Shown: positions 38,403-49,301, counted from the first letter of the stretch. The stretch: DNA of 64,000 bases from Candidatus Accumulibacter appositus (GCA_000585055.1 JEMX01000011.1:86563-150562); one strand, 5' to 3'. The notes: generated by a model not told the origin, from the sequence alone. Made by a program: numbers and translations.

Positions 38403-41400
38403 ATGTCCGACCTCCTGCCCCCCTACGTAGAACTTCACTGCTGTTCCAACTTCTCATTCCTGCGCGGTGCCTCGCATCCGGAAGAACTTGTCGAGCACGC
38501 ACAGACGCTCGGCTACAGCGCGCTGGCCATCACCGACGAAGCGTCGCTGGCCGGCGTCGTGCGGGCGCACCGAGCAGCCAGCGCGCGCGGCCTGCCACTG
38601 CTCATCGGTGCCGAGTTTCGTCTCTCCAGTGAAACAGGTACTGGCCTCCGACTGCTTCTGCTGGCACAGAACCGCGCCGGTTACGGCAATCTGTCGGCGC
38701 TGATCACCCTGGCACGGCGGCGCTCGCCCAAGGGCCAATACCGTCTCTCCCGTGGCGATCTCGAAAGTCCCGGCGGCTTTGCCGGCAGCAGCGGCGCCCT
38801 GCCGGACTGCCTGGCGCTGTGGATCCCGGACGCTGACGCCAAGGTGGAAGACGGTCGTTGGCTGGCGACGCGCTTTCCGACACGCTCCTGGCTGGCCGTC
38901 GAACTTCATTCCGGGCCTGACGACGCGACACGCCTGGCAATGCTGCTTGAACTGGCCACGGCAAGCGGTCTGCCGGCAGTTGCCGCTGGCGACGTGCACA
39001 TGCACCGGCGGGCGCGCCGCCCGCTGCAGGATACGCTGACTGCGATCCGCCTGAAGAGTACGCTCTTTGCCGCCGGCCACGCACTCTTTGCCAATGGCGA
39101 ACGCCACCTGCGCAGCCGCTTGCGGCTGGCACGACTCTACCCGCCCGAACTACTCGCCGAAACCCTGAACATCGCCGCACGCTGCGATTTCTCGCTCGCC
39201 GAATTACGCTACGAATACCCCGACGAAGTGGTACCCGCCGGCCAGACCGCGCCGGACTTCCTGCGCGCGGAAGTCGAAAAAGGGCTGCGCCGACGCTATC
39301 CCGGCGGGGAGACAGCAGCGGTACGCGAGCGCGTCGAGCACGAACTCGCGCTGATCCGCGAACTTGCTTACGAACCCTATTTCCTGACCGTCTACGACCT
39401 GGTCAATTTTGCACGCAGCCGGAACATTCTTTGCCAGGGACGCGGCTCGGCCGCCAATTCGGCAGTTTGTTACTGCCTGGGCATCACCGAAGTCGACCCG
39501 GCGCGTTCGCGGCTGCTTTTCGAGCGCTTCATTTCCCGGGAACGCGGTGAACCGCCGGATATCGACGTCGATTTCGAGCACCAGCGACGCGAGGAAGTCA
39601 TCCAGTACCTCTATCTCCGGTACGGACGTGAACGCGCAGCTCTGACGGCAACGGTAATCACTTACCGGACGCGTGCTGCCTTGCGTGATGTCGGCCGCGC
39701 GCTCGGCTTCGGCAGCGCCCAGATCGACGCACTGACCACCTCAATGGCGTGGTGGGACAAGCGCGAGCAACTGCCCGAACGCCTACGTGCAGCCGGCCTC
39801 GATGCGGAGGCGCCGCGCGTCGCCAAATGGCTGGCACTGAGCGACGCACTGCGCGGTTTTCCCCGCCACCTCTCGCAACACGTCGGTGGCTTCGTCATCT
39901 CGCGCGGCCCGCTGGCGCGGCTGGTGCCCATAGAAAATGCCGCCATGCCCGAGCGCACGGTGATCCAGTGGGACAAGGACGATCTCGACGCGCTCGGGCT
40001 GCTGAAGGTCGATGTGCTGGCGCTGGGCATGCTCTCGGCGATCCACCGCGCGCTGGATCTGGTCGGCATCGCTTTGCCGGACGTCCCGCCAGAAGACCCG
40101 GCGGTCTACGACATGCTCTGCGCTGCCGACACGATTGGCGTCTTTCAGATCGAGTCACGCGCGCAGATGGCCATGCTGCCGCGCCTCAGACCGCGCAGTT
40201 TCTACGATCTGGTCATCGAAGTGGCGCTGGTCAGGCCAGGCCCAATCCAGGGCGACATGGTCCACCCCTATCTGCGTCGCCGACATGGCCAGGAAACCAT
40301 CGAGCCGATGCGCCCGGAAATCGCTGCCGTTCTTGGGCGCACTTGTGGCGTGCCTATTTTCCAGGAGCAGGTGATGCAACTGGCGGTCGTTGCCGGCGGC
40401 TTCACCCCCGGCGAGGCCGATCAGCTACGTCGGGCGATGGCTGCCTGGCGACGCAAAGGGGGGCTGGAGCCCTTCGAAGAGAAACTGATCAGCGGCATGC
40501 GCCAGCGTGGCCACGACGACGCCTTCGCGCAACGCGTCTTCGCGCAGATTCGCGGTTTCGGCGAATATGGCTTCCCCGAATCGCACGCCGCCTCCTTCGC
40601 CTTGTTGGTGTACGTCTCGGCCTGGCTCAAACGCCACCATCCGGCGGCTTTTCTCTGCGCCCTGCTCAACAGCCAGCCGATGGGCTTCTACTCCCCCTCA
40701 CAATTGCTGCAGGACGCGCGCCGGCATGGTGTCGATGTGCGTCCAGTAACGGTAAACGAGAGCGCCTGGGAAGCGCGGCTCGAAAGCACCGGCTGCGAGC
40801 CGGGAACGACGGCCAGCACGCTGCCGGCTGTCCGCCTCGGTCTGTCCAGTATTTCCGGCCTAGCGCAGGCCGCCGTCACACGCCTGCTGGAAGCCCGCCA
40901 ACAGCGACCTCTGCACAGCGTTGCCAATCTCGCCACACGTGCACGACTGACAGACAAGGATCTCGCGCTGCTCGCTGCGGCCGGCGCTTTGGCGTGCCTC
41001 GCCGGCCATCGTCGGCAAGCCGCCTGGTTAGCCGCCGGTAGCACCCTGGCCAAGCTATCCAAGCGACCCAAAAGACAACTCGATCTGCTGGGCAGCGTAG
41101 AGCCAACGGAAGCCGCGGCCCAACTCGCCACGCCATCCGAAGCCGAGGAGCTGATTGCCGACTACGCCGCCACCGGCTTCACGCTCGGCCGCCATCCCCT
41201 GACGCTACTGCGTAGCCGGCTCAGCGCGCAGCGTTTCGTTTCCGCCAGTGAGCTGCAGAACGCGGCCGACCGCCAACTCGCGCGTGCCGCCGGAATCGTC
41301 ACCTGCCGGCAACGCCCGGGCACCGCCAGCGGCATCGTTTTTGTCACCCTGGAAGACGAAACCGGGCTGGCCAACATTGTCGTGCACTCGCGACTGGTCG

Positions 41401-41555
41401 AGCAACAGCGCCACGAATTGCTCGCTGCCCGTCTGCTCGGCGTTCTCGGGCAGGTGCAGCGCGAAGGTCAGGTTGTCCATCTGGTGGCCAAGCGGCTCGT
41501 TGATTTGTCTGCACTGCTTGGTCGCCTGCCGACGACAAGCCGCAATTTTCATTGA
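38403..41555 (+). CDS. dnaE2: Error-prone DNA polymerase DnaE2 (ImuC)
   Basis: 1,050 residues, the normal length of the mutasome polymerase and shorter than replicative DnaE. The PHP domain opens with YVELHCCSNFSFLRGASHPEELVEHA. The C-family palm carries GRGSAANSAVCYCLGITEVDP and PPDIDVDFEHQRREEVIQY, with the catalytic acidic residues in DIDVDF, and a C-terminal OB fold (ASGIVFVTLEDETGLANIVV) follows. It carries out SOS translesion synthesis and mutagenesis with ImuA/ImuB. Those partners, usually directly upstream, are absent here; the gene stands alone behind its own LexA box. Confidence 0.95.
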   Translation: MSDLLPPYVELHCCSNFSFLRGASHPEELVEHAQTLGYSALAITDEASLAGVVRAHRAASARGLPLLIGAEFRLSSETGTGLRLLLLAQNRAGYGNLSALITLARRRSPKGQYRLSRGDLESPGGFAGSSGALPDCLALWIPDADAKVEDGRWLATRFPTRSWLAVELHSGPDDATRLAMLLELATASGLPAVAAGDVHMHRRARRPLQDTLTAIRLKSTLFAAGHALFANGERHLRSRLRLARLYPPELLAETLNIAARCDFSLAELRYEYPDEVVPAGQTAPDFLRAEVEKGLRRRYPGGETAAVRERVEHELALIRELAYEPYFLTVYDLVNFARSRNILCQGRGSAANSAVCYCLGITEVDPARSRLLFERFISRERGEPPDIDVDFEHQRREEVIQYLYLRYGRERAALTATVITYRTRAALRDVGRALGFGSAQIDALTTSMAWWDKREQLPERLRAAGLDAEAPRVAKWLALSDALRGFPRHLSQHVGGFVISRGPLARLVPIENAAMPERTVIQWDKDDLDALGLLKVDVLALGMLSAIHRALDLVGIALPDVPPEDPAVYDMLCAADTIGVFQIESRAQMAMLPRLRPRSFYDLVIEVALVRPGPIQGDMVHPYLRRRHGQETIEPMRPEIAAVLGRTCGVPIFQEQVMQLAVVAGGFTPGEADQLRRAMAAWRRKGGLEPFEEKLISGMRQRGHDDAFAQRVFAQIRGFGEYGFPESHAASFALLVYVSAWLKRHHPAAFLCALLNSQPMGFYSPSQLLQDARRHGVDVRPVTVNESAWEARLESTGCEPGTTASTLPAVRLGLSSISGLAQAAVTRLLEARQQRPLHSVANLATRARLTDKDLALLAAAGALACLAGHRRQAAWLAAGSTLAKLSKRPKRQLDLLGSVEPTEAAAQLATPSEAEELIADYAATGFTLGRHPLTLLRSRLSAQRFVSASELQNAADRQLARAAGIVTCRQRPGTASGIVFVTLEDETGLANIVVHSRLVEQQRHELLAARLLGVLGQVQREGQVVHLVAKRLVDLSALLGRLPTTSRNFH

Positions 41556-41583
41556 GCGTCAGGAAGACCGGAGACCAGGGTCC

Positions 41584-42909
41584 TCAGGCGGCGCTGGCAA
41601 CGACCTCGGCGTAAAGGTCGTGCTCGTCGGCATCGACCACACGCACGCGCAGGAAGTCGCCAGGTTCGGCAGCGTAGTATTCGTTGACGAAAACCAGGCC
41701 ATCGATCTCCGGCGCATCCGCCGCCGAGCGGGCAATCGTTCCGTCCTCGTCGACCTCGTCGACCAAGACCTCGATCTCGCGCCCGATCTTCGCCGCCAGC
41801 AACTCGGCCGAGATATCCTCCTGAATTTCCATCAAACGCCGCTTGCGCTCCTCGCGAACTTCCTCGGCCACCGCGCCAGGCAACGCATTGGCCGTCGCGC
41901 CGTCCACTGCCGAATAGGCAAAGCAGCCGACGCGATCCAGACGCGCCTCTTTGATGAAAGCCAGCAATTCCTCGAACTCGGCTTCGCTCTCCCCCGGAAA
42001 ACCGGTAATAAAAGTGCTGCGCACGGTGATATCCGGACAAACTGCACGCCAAGCGCGAAGCCGCTCGAGATTGTTCTCGGCGCTCGCCGGTCGCTTCATT
42101 GCCTTCAGGACACGGGCACTGGCATGCTGGAAAGGCACGTCGAGATAGGGCAGGATCTTTCCCTCGGCCATCAACGGCAGCAAGGCGTCCACGCTTGGAT
42201 AGGGATAGACGTAGTGCAGACGCACCCAGATGCCGAGTTCCGCCAGCGCTTCGCAGAGCTCGCGCAGTCGGGTACGCAGCGGCCGACCACCGGCAAAGCC
42301 GGTTCGATACTTGACATCGACACCATAGGCGCTGGTGTCCTGCGAGATGACCAACAATTCCCGCACACCCGCGTCGGCAAGATGCTTTGCTTCCTGCAGC
42401 ACATCGCCGATCGGGCGGCTGACCAGCGGGCCACGCATCGACGGGATGATGCAGAAGGTACAACTGTGATTGCAACCTTCGGAAATCTTCAGGTAGGCGA
42501 AATGCTGCGGGGTCAGTTTGATTCCCTGCGGCGGCACCAGGCTGGTAAACGGATCGTGCGGTTGCGGCAGATGCGCATGCACGTGCTGCAAGACCTCGTC
42601 GGCGGCATGCGGGCCGGTCACCGCCAGCACCTGCGGATGCGCCTTGCGAATCACCTCTTCCCTGGCCCCCAGGCAACCGGTAACGATGACCTTGCCATTT
42701 TCGGTCAAGGCCTCGCCGATGGCGTCGAGCGATTCCTCCACAGCGGCGTCGATGAAGCCACAGGTATTGACAACCACCAGATCGGCACCCTCATACGACG
42801 GAGAGATCAGATAGCCTTCGGCGCGCAGTTTGGTGAGAATCTGTTCGGAATCGACAAGCGCCTTCGGGCAACCCAGCGAAACGAAACCGATGTTTTTCGG
42901 TTTTGACAT
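41584..42909 (-). CDS. rimO: Ribosomal protein S12 methylthiotransferase
   Basis: 441 residues from the ATG at 42,909 ([22 protein letters not shown]). The N-terminal UPF0004 cysteines lie in [15 protein letters not shown] and VTGCLGA; the radical-SAM CxxxCxxC is in [19 protein letters not shown], and a TRAM domain closes the protein. It methylthiolates Asp88 of ribosomal protein S12 using two Fe-S clusters. It converges with dnaE2, with 28 bases between stops. Confidence 0.96.
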   Translation of the reverse strand: MSKPKNIGFVSLGCPKALVDSEQILTKLRAEGYLISPSYEGADLVVVNTCGFIDAAVEESLDAIGEALTENGKVIVTGCLGAREEVIRKAHPQVLAVTGPHAADEVLQHVHAHLPQPHDPFTSLVPPQGIKLTPQHFAYLKISEGCNHSCTFCIIPSMRGPLVSRPIGDVLQEAKHLADAGVRELLVISQDTSAYGVDVKYRTGFAGGRPLRTRLRELCEALAELGIWVRLHYVYPYPSVDALLPLMAEGKILPYLDVPFQHASARVLKAMKRPASAENNLERLRAWRAVCPDITVRSTFITGFPGESEAEFEELLAFIKEARLDRVGCFAYSAVDGATANALPGAVAEEVREERKRRLMEIQEDISAELLAAKIGREIEVLVDEVDEDGTIARSAADAPEIDGLVFVNEYYAAEPGDFLRVRVVDADEHDLYAEVVASAA

Positions 42910-43039
42910 GGCAGACCAGTGCAATTGAATAGCCTGCCAGTATACCGCCAGCCAGACGCCATTCAGACCTTACGAAGAACGGCACCAGTTCCTCCGGCAG
43001 GCATGCCTCCAGCGCCAAGTCCCCACCCGATTGCCAGGA

Positions 43040-43258
43040 TCATCGGCGCGAGCGCAAGGAAGCGTCCGTGCGGCCTTGTGCGACCAATAGCAGAAAACAG
43101 CCAATGACGACGCCGGCAATGCCCGCCTGCATCAGGGTCCCCACCTGGAAGCCAGCCAGCCAGTAACTGCCGGTTACACGTACGACAGCAGCGACGACGC
43201 ACAGCAGCACACCGGCAAAGCCGGTAGCACGTCCCAACAACAGCAAAAAACCGTCCAT
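43040..43258 (-). CDS. Small two-helix membrane protein
   Basis: 72 residues from the ATG at 43,258, which has AAAGGG eight bases upstream (ATG at 43,264 would sit too close to that site). Two hydrophobic helices (FLLLLGRATGFAGVLLCVVAAVV and MQAGIAGVVIGCFLLLVA) flank a short polar loop, and the C-terminus is basic (GRTDASLRSRR). I do not recognise the family. An overlapping frame on the same strand (42,963-43,412) lacks membrane or domain character. Confidence 0.6.
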   Translation of the reverse strand: MDGFLLLLGRATGFAGVLLCVVAAVVRVTGSYWLAGFQVGTLMQAGIAGVVIGCFLLLVAQGRTDASLRSRR

Positions 43259-43706
43259 TGTCATTACCCTTTTCTTGCATGGAGAACGAGTGATGTTGCG
43301 CTGTCATGGGCGCAACAGGCGGCGAGATTCCCTGACCGAACATGCGCCTTGAGCAAAGCGGCAGCGCCGACGCCGATCGACCCGATTGTAAGCAAGACCG
43401 CTCCGGAGTCAAGAATACTGAATTCCGCCTTTCAAGGCGTGAGAAGGAGGCAAAGGACGCGACAGCGTTCTGCGGCCATCACCCACTTCCACCTACGGAG
43501 GAGCAGCGGGTGAGCGCCCGAGGCCGCATGATGCCGCCAACCGCTTACGAATACTGCACAGTGTGTTATATAAACGAAACGCCCTTACTCGTAGTGCAGC
43601 ATGCAGCCTTTCGCCAGACACGTGAGCGGAAACCGGCCAGAGAAGCCGGGGCCAGTACTGCTGCGAAGTGCGAAGCACCAACAAAAAAACCAAAGGAGGC
43701 TCGTCA
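43259..43706. other. Non-coding interval between divergent membrane protein genes
   Basis: About 450 bases without a supportable gene. A small hairpin CGCCTTTCAAGGCG lies at 43,427-43,440. A TATATAA-like stretch near 43,567 could belong to the promoter of the DUF2189 gene. Nothing else is recognisable. Confidence 0.5.
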
Positions 43707-44519
43707 ATGAGCGAGAACGATACGCCTGGCTCAGCAAACCCTGCCAGCCGCTTCCCGGTCATCCGCCGCGTAAAAGCCGGCGCCGTCGTCGGTTGGATGC
43801 GTGGCGGCTGGCATGACCTGCGCCGAGGAGGCCGGGCCAGCCTGTTCTACGGGAGCTGCTTTGCCATCGCCGGCTGGTTGATGCAGGTGGTGTTTGCCGA
43901 AGCCTACGCCCTCTTCGCAGGCCTGACGACGGGCTTCCTGCTGGTCGGCCCCTTCCTGACGCTGGGGCTCTACGCTCTCAGTCGGCGCATCGAATTCGGC
44001 ATGCCGCCGCGACTGTTGCCAACCCTCGCCGCCTGGCGCCCGAACCTGCCGAACGTTGGTCTCTTTGCCGCCCTGCTGGCCATCGTCCTGCTGGTCTGGG
44101 CGCGCGCATCGATCATCGTGTTTGCACTCTTCTTTACCGGCGGCTTGCCGACCTTCGGCAATGTCGTGCATACCGTTCTGACTTTCGAGCAGCTCGACTT
44201 CGCGCTGGTCTACTTCGCCGTCGGGGGCTTTTTCGCGATGTTCGTTTTTGCCATCAGCGTCATCGCTGTACCCCTGATGTTCGATCGCGAGACCGACGCG
44301 GTCACGGCGACCATCGCCAGCCTCGTCGCCTGCGGCCGCAACCCGGTCCCGCTCTTGCTTTGGGGAATCTGTATCGGGATCCTGGGCATCGTCGGCTTTG
44401 CGACCTTCTTTGTCGGCCTGATCGTCACCATGCCGCTGGTCGGACACTCGACCTGGTATGCCTATCGCGACATCGTCGCCCCCGAGGAGGACGAGTCGGG
44501 CGCAGCCCTTACTTCTTGA
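43707..44519 (+). CDS. DUF2189-type integral membrane protein
   Basis: 270 residues from the ATG at 43,707, which has AAAGGAGG nine bases upstream. About six hydrophobic segments (for example YGSCFAIAGWLMQVVFAEAY, TGFLLVGPFLTLGLYALS, FALFFTGG, FFAMFVFAISVIAVPLMFDR, LLWGICIGILGIVGFATFF). The segment FLLVGPFLTLGLYALSRRIEFG and the C-terminal PLVGHSTWYAYRD are typical of the DUF2189/YciC-like group of inner-membrane proteins. The function of the family is not established. Confidence 0.75.
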   Translation: MSENDTPGSANPASRFPVIRRVKAGAVVGWMRGGWHDLRRGGRASLFYGSCFAIAGWLMQVVFAEAYALFAGLTTGFLLVGPFLTLGLYALSRRIEFGMPPRLLPTLAAWRPNLPNVGLFAALLAIVLLVWARASIIVFALFFTGGLPTFGNVVHTVLTFEQLDFALVYFAVGGFFAMFVFAISVIAVPLMFDRETDAVTATIASLVACGRNPVPLLLWGICIGILGIVGFATFFVGLIVTMPLVGHSTWYAYRDIVAPEEDESGAALTS

Positions 44520-44533
44520 CTCCTCCTGCCGCG

Positions 44534-45397
44534 CTACTCCGGCAGGCCGTTAAGGAAGTAAAGGCTTTCCAGTCTTGCTTCCGGTTTGCCGAGCACACCG
44601 AACCAACGCTCATGAATGGTGTTGATCTCGCCGCTGCGGCTGAGACGAGCCAATTCGCGGTTGACGACCAGACGAAAGTCCGCATCGTTGCGACGCAGCA
44701 TCAGGGCATAGGGCTCATACGAGAAGATGTCGCCGGCAAGCGACCAGGTATCCTGGTTGCCCGAATCGAGCGCCAGGCCGATCAGCAAGGCGCGATCCGA
44801 AGCGTAGGCGTCGGCCCGTCCCGTTTTCATGGCGTCGATCCCCTGCTGATGATCAGCGACCTTGACCAGGTTGGCACTGACCCCGTTCTTCCGGAGCGCT
44901 TCGACCAGGCTCTGCTCGGTTGTCGTGCCGACAGCCACTGCGACCTTCTTGCCTGCCAGGTCCTTTAGACTCGTGATACCCGCCGCGGAAGGCGACAGGT
45001 AGCTGCCGCCATCGACGAAAATCGGCAGGCTGAAATCGACTTCCTGCATGCGCGACAGGGAACTCGTCGTTGACCCGCATTCGAGGTCGATTTCACCGGA
45101 TATCACTTTGCCGATTCGTGTCTCGGGCGTCACCGGAACCCACTTCAGCTTCAGATCGGCAAGGCCCAGGTCCTTGCCAATCGCTGCTGCCACGCTGGTG
45201 CAAAGGTCGACCGAGTAACCCCAAGGCTGCCTGTCGTTGCCGGCAAACGAGAACGGCACGGACGCTTGGCGATAGCCGAGCGACAGTGTCTTCGACGCCT
45301 TGATCTTGTCGAGCGTCCCGGCCGCCTGCGCAGGAGGCATAGGAACGCAAAGAACCAGACTTGTGGCAACAGATAGAGCCCAGGAATACAGCCTCAT
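44534..45397 (-). CDS. Amino-acid ABC transporter periplasmic binding protein (GltI-like)
   Basis: 287 residues from the ATG at 45,397, with AAAGGA five bases upstream; a TTG five codons earlier is less likely. A signal peptide ends near PPAQA. The mature protein is a family 3 solute-binding protein: LDKIKASKTLSLGYRQASVPFSF, then PWGYSVDLC, DLECGSTTSS (ligand pocket Arg/Asp region upstream), and VAVGTTTEQSLVEAL. Similarity is to glutamate/aspartate GltI-type proteins. No permease or ATPase genes adjoin it, so it may work with a transporter encoded elsewhere or act in signalling. Confidence 0.85.
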   Translation of the reverse strand: MRLYSWALSVATSLVLCVPMPPAQAAGTLDKIKASKTLSLGYRQASVPFSFAGNDRQPWGYSVDLCTSVAAAIGKDLGLADLKLKWVPVTPETRIGKVISGEIDLECGSTTSSLSRMQEVDFSLPIFVDGGSYLSPSAAGITSLKDLAGKKVAVAVGTTTEQSLVEALRKNGVSANLVKVADHQQGIDAMKTGRADAYASDRALLIGLALDSGNQDTWSLAGDIFSYEPYALMLRRNDADFRLVVNRELARLSRSGEINTIHERWFGVLGKPEARLESLYFLNGLPE

Positions 45398-45513
45398 GAC
45401 ATTCCTTTTCAAAGATCACACCAGAACCAAGAAAACTATGGCATATGCGCTACGAATTGAAATCGACCGCCGCTGCACTCGCCAGGTGGTCCACGAGCTT
45501 GCCGCCGGGCCGC

Positions 45514-46299
45514 CTACTGCCAGGCCGCCAGGAACTCCTGCCAGTGCGGCTTGCCAATTTTCTCCAGCTCGTTGCGTACAAAAGACATCTCGGCATCGTA
45601 TTCCGACCGTGACAGCTCGCCGCGCAGCAGGCGAAAACGCACGGCAACGAGGTAGGTATTGAGCACATCGGTCTCGCAGTAGTCACGCACCTCGGACATT
45701 CCGCCCGCCAGCCACGCCTGCCACACCTTGCCGCCATCCATGCCGAGCTTGCCGGGAAATCCGATCAGTTTGGCCAGCTCGTCAAGACGAACGCTGGCGC
45801 GCGGCTGATACATGGCCAGCAGATCCATCAGGTCGAGATGGCGCGAGTGGTAGCGGCTGATGTAATTGTTCCACTTGAACTCACGGCTATCGGCGTAGTC
45901 GCCGTCACCGAGATCCCAATAGCGTGGCGCGATGGCGCCGTGGATGAGGCCCCGGTAGTGCAGCACCGGGAGGTCGAAGCCACCACCATTCCAGGAGACG
46001 ATCTGTGGTGTGAATTTCTCGACGCCGTCAAAGAAACGCTGAATGATCTCGCCCTCGCCCTGCTCGGGCTCGGCCAGCGACCAGACGCGGAAGTCCTTGC
46101 CGGCACGCAAGGCACAGGAAATCACGACCACCCGCTGCAGATGCAGCGGCAGGAAATCATTGCCGTGCGTGGCACGACGATGTTGGAAGGCGAGTTCTGC
46201 CACCTCGTCATCAGACAGCGTCGCGTCGAGCGCATGCAGCCGGCGCAGACCTGCAACATCCGGGATGGTTTCGATATCGAAGGCGAGAACAGGTTTCAT
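45514..46299 (-). CDS. Predicted 3'-5' exonuclease of the DNA polymerase B-exo type
   Basis: 261 residues from the ATG at 46,299 (MKPVLAFDIETIPDVAGL); an ATG at 46,308 is equally possible and neither has a clear ribosome site. DEDD-superfamily motifs: FDIETIPD (Exo I), WNGGGFDLPVL (Exo II) and RDYCETDVLNTYLV (Exo III). It matches the stand-alone PolB-like exonuclease family. A role in DNA repair is likely but not proven. It may share a transcript with cysM, 150 bases upstream. Confidence 0.85.
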   Translation of the reverse strand: MKPVLAFDIETIPDVAGLRRLHALDATLSDDEVAELAFQHRRATHGNDFLPLHLQRVVVISCALRAGKDFRVWSLAEPEQGEGEIIQRFFDGVEKFTPQIVSWNGGGFDLPVLHYRGLIHGAIAPRYWDLGDGDYADSREFKWNNYISRYHSRHLDLMDLLAMYQPRASVRLDELAKLIGFPGKLGMDGGKVWQAWLAGGMSEVRDYCETDVLNTYLVAVRFRLLRGELSRSEYDAEMSFVRNELEKIGKPHWQEFLAAWQ

Positions 46300-46462
46300 G
46301 GCGCGCATTGAGAACCCCGAGGACCCTCAGCAAGCTCGACCCCGTGCTGCCACGGGCACCGCCAAGGCCGGCGACTCGCCTCGGCAGCGAGCGTCGTGAC
46401 CGCCAACAACGCCAGTGCCCTCACCGCCAGGCCGCCCCTGTTGTCGACGGCAGTGACCGGTT

Positions 46463-47362
46463 TCACGCCGGAAAGACGCCCGTCGACAGATAGCGATCAC
46501 CGCGATCGCAAACGATGCTGACGATGGTCGCGTTATCGAGTTCGCCCGCCAGACGCAAAGCGACGGCCAACGCGCCACCGGACGAGATACCGGCGAAAAT
46601 GCCTTCCTCGCGCGCCAGCCGGCGGGTCATTTCCTCCGCCTCGCCCTGGGAAACCGACTCGACACGATCGACCCGAGTGCGGTCGAAGATTTTTGGCAGG
46701 TAAGCTTCCGGCCATTTGCGAATCCCTGGAATCTGCGAGCCGTCTTCGGGCTGGCAGCCAACGATACAGATGCCGGAATCCTGCTCCTTGAGAAAGCGCG
46801 AGACGCCCATGATTGTTCCAGTGGTCCCCATGCTGCTGACGAAGTGGCTGATCCGCCCCTCGGTCTGGCGCCAGATTTCAGGGCCCGTCCCCTCGTAATG
46901 GGCGAGCGGGTTATCCGGGTTCGCGAACTGGTCGAGGATGATTCCACGTCCCTCCTTACGCATGCTTTCGGCGACGTCGCGTGCCAGCTCCATGCCACCG
47001 TCACGAGGCGTCAACACCAGTTCAGCGCCAAAAGCGCGCATCGTTTGCCGCCGTTCGACGCTCTGGTTCTCGGGCATGACCAGAATCATCCGGTAACCAC
47101 GCATGGCAGCGGCCATCGCCAGCGCAATGCCGGTATTGCCGGACGTGGCCTCGATCAGCGTGTCACCGGCACGGATATCGCCCCGCTGCTCGGCGTGGAC
47201 GATCATCGACAGCGCCGGTCTATCCTTCACCGAACCGGCTGGGTTGTTGCCCTCCAGCTTGGCCAGAATGACATTGCCACGCGCCTCGCAGGCGGCGCCC
47301 GGCAAACGCTTCAGGCGCACCAGAGGGGTGTCGCCAACGCTGTTCTCGAGTGTCCTATACAC
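46463..47362 (-). CDS. cysM: Cysteine synthase B
   Basis: 299 residues. The PLP lysine is in [14 protein letters not shown], the phosphate-binding loop is TSGNTGIAL, and [11 protein letters not shown] is the C-terminal PLP ring-binding region. The lengths of the loops and [10 protein letters not shown] are typical of CysM rather than CysK, so thiosulfate may be used as well as sulfide. It overlaps hldD by eight bases. Confidence 0.95.
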   Translation of the reverse strand: MYRTLENSVGDTPLVRLKRLPGAACEARGNVILAKLEGNNPAGSVKDRPALSMIVHAEQRGDIRAGDTLIEATSGNTGIALAMAAAMRGYRMILVMPENQSVERRQTMRAFGAELVLTPRDGGMELARDVAESMRKEGRGIILDQFANPDNPLAHYEGTGPEIWRQTEGRISHFVSSMGTTGTIMGVSRFLKEQDSGICIVGCQPEDGSQIPGIRKWPEAYLPKIFDRTRVDRVESVSQGEAEEMTRRLAREEGIFAGISSGGALAVALRLAGELDNATIVSIVCDRGDRYLSTGVFPA

Positions 47363-48359
47363 CGCCGCTCAACCATTTGACGTACTGCGGAACCGCTGCT
47401 TCGACGCTGCAAAACTCGTGCTTGTAACCCGCCTTGCGCAGTTGCGAAAGGTCGGCCTGGGTAAAGTTCTGGTACTTGCCGCGCAGATCCGTTGGAAACG
47501 GGATGTACTCGATCAGGCCACGCTCGACCAGTTCCGCGAGCGGCAGCGCTTCCTCTCCGGCCAGCGCGCGGCAGGCATTGACATTCGCCGTTGCCAGCTC
47601 GTTGAAAGTCTGCGCCCGCCCCGTGCCAACGTTGAAGATGCCCGACTTTTCCGGATGATCGAGGAAGTGCAGGTTCACCCGTGCAATGTCGTCGACGTAG
47701 ACGAAGTCGCGCCGCTGCTCGCCATCGGCGTAGCCATCGCTGCCCGCAAAGAGTTTGACCCGGCCTTCGCTCTGGAACTGGTGATAGTGATGAAAGGCGA
47801 CCGACGCCATCCGCCCCTTGTGCGATTCGCGTGCGCCGTAGACGTTGAAATAGCGAAAACCGACAACCTGCGAATTGCACGAGCCGGCAGCCGCGAGGCG
47901 CTGGCGAACGATCTGGTCGAAGAGAAACTTCGAATAGCCGTAGACATTCAGCGGCGCCTCGTATGGCCGCTCTTCCCTGAAGACACCGCCACCGCCGTAG
48001 GTCGCCGCACTCGAAGCATAGAGAAACTGCGCTTCCTGATCGAGGCACCAGTCCAGAATCGCCAGCGAGTAGCGGTAGTTGTTCTCCATCATGTAGCGGC
48101 CATCGCTTTCCATGGTGTCGGAACAAGCGCCCTGGTGAAGAATGGCATCGACATCGCCATCGAAATCGCCGGCGACCAGGCGCTCGATGAATTCATTCTT
48201 GTCGAGGTAGTCGGCAATCTCGCAATCGACGAGATTCCTGAACTTGTCGGCCTTACTGAGATTGTCGACGGCAATGATCTCGCGCACACCGCGTTCGTTC
48301 AGCGCCTTGACCAGATTGGCGCCGATAAAACCGGCGGCGCCCGTGACAATGGTATACAT
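47355..48359 (-). CDS. hldD: ADP-L-glycero-D-manno-heptose 6-epimerase
   Basis: 334 residues, extended SDR fold. NADP-binding [25 protein letters not shown] and the YxxxK catalytic pair in [10 protein letters not shown] are present, along with the HldD-specific [12 protein letters not shown] and QGACSDTME segments. It epimerises the heptose donor for LPS inner core. It follows the kinase gene rfaE1 by nine bases on the same strand; both supply the same pathway. Confidence 0.96.
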   Translation of the reverse strand: MYTIVTGAAGFIGANLVKALNERGVREIIAVDNLSKADKFRNLVDCEIADYLDKNEFIERLVAGDFDGDVDAILHQGACSDTMESDGRYMMENNYRYSLAILDWCLDQEAQFLYASSAATYGGGGVFREERPYEAPLNVYGYSKFLFDQIVRQRLAAAGSCNSQVVGFRYFNVYGARESHKGRMASVAFHHYHQFQSEGRVKLFAGSDGYADGEQRRDFVYVDDIARVNLHFLDHPEKSGIFNVGTGRAQTFNELATANVNACRALAGEEALPLAELVERGLIEYIPFPTDLRGKYQNFTQADLSQLRKAGYKHEFCSVEAAVPQYVKWLSGGV

Positions 48360-48368
48360 GTTTCTACC

Positions 48369-49301
48369 TCAGTTCAGTGCAGCATCAAGCTCGTCACGGC
48401 TGACCACCGCCGTGCCGAGTTTTCCAACCACCAGGCCGGCGGCAACATTCGCCGCATGCACGGCGTCCGCCCAGGCGGCCCCACCCGCCAACATCACTGC
48501 GAGCGTCGCGATGACCGTATCGCCAGCGCCGGAAACGTCGAAGACCTCTCTCGCCACCGCCTGCTCGTGCACGGCTCCAGTGGCGTGAAAAAGGGACATC
48601 CCCTCCTCGCTGCGCGTCACCAGCAAGGCCTCCAGTCCGAGCTCGGTGCGTAGCGCTGAAGCCTTGCGGGCAAGCCCGTGCTCGTCCTGCCAGCGACCTA
48701 CCACTTCGCGCAACTCGGCACGGTTTGGAGTGACGATCGTCGCGCCGGCATACTTGGAGAAATCATCACCTTTCGGATCCACCAGCACTTTCTTGCCGGC
48801 AGCGCGCGCCATGCGGATCATCTCGCCAATATGCGCCAGACCGCCCTTGCCGTAGTCGGAGAGAACCACCGCATCGCAATCGCAAAGGCGGGCCTCAAAT
48901 TCGACAAGCTTGGCGCGCAGGACCTCGTGTGAGGGCCAGGTTTCGAAATCAATGCGCAGCAGCTGCTGTTGGCGACCAATGACCCGCAGCTTGACCGTCG
49001 TGCTGATCGCCGCATCAACATGCAGGCTGACATCGATCCCACCCGCTTGCAGCAGGTCTTGCAGATGTCGCCCGGCTTCGTCGTCGCCGACGACCGACAG
49101 CAGGGCGACGCGGGCACCCAGCGCGGCCACGTTGCGAGCGACATTGGCGGCCCCGCCCGGGCGCTCCTCGCTACGCGTCACCTTGACGACCGGCACCGGG
49201 GCCTCGGGAGAAATGCGCGCGACGTCACCAAACCAGTAGCGATCTAGCATCACATCGCCGACGATCAGCAGCCGAGCTTCCGACAGACTAGGGAGTTGCA
49301 T
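48369..49301 (-). CDS. rfaE1: D-glycero-beta-D-manno-heptose-7-phosphate kinase (RfaE domain I)
   Basis: 310 residues from the ATG at 49,301 (MQLPSLSEARLLIVGDVMLDRYW), with AAGGA seven bases upstream. The PfkB fold shows PGGAANVARNVAALGA, VDPKGDDF and the catalytic GAGDT motif (DVSGAGDTVIATLAV). Only the kinase half of the E. coli bifunctional HldE is present; the adenylyltransferase half must be encoded elsewhere. It makes heptose 1,7-bisphosphate for LPS core. Confidence 0.94.
   Translation of the reverse strand: MQLPSLSEARLLIVGDVMLDRYWFGDVARISPEAPVPVVKVTRSEERPGGAANVARNVAALGARVALLSVVGDDEAGRHLQDLLQAGGIDVSLHVDAAISTTVKLRVIGRQQQLLRIDFETWPSHEVLRAKLVEFEARLCDCDAVVLSDYGKGGLAHIGEMIRMARAAGKKVLVDPKGDDFSKYAGATIVTPNRAELREVVGRWQDEHGLARKASALRTELGLEALLVTRSEEGMSLFHATGAVHEQAVAREVFDVSGAGDTVIATLAVMLAGGAAWADAVHAANVAAGLVVGKLGTAVVSRDELDAALN

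Noticed and set aside
42963..43412. 149-codon leftward frame overlapping the small membrane protein
   Set aside because: The membrane-protein frame has two clear helices and a ribosome site; this one has neither.
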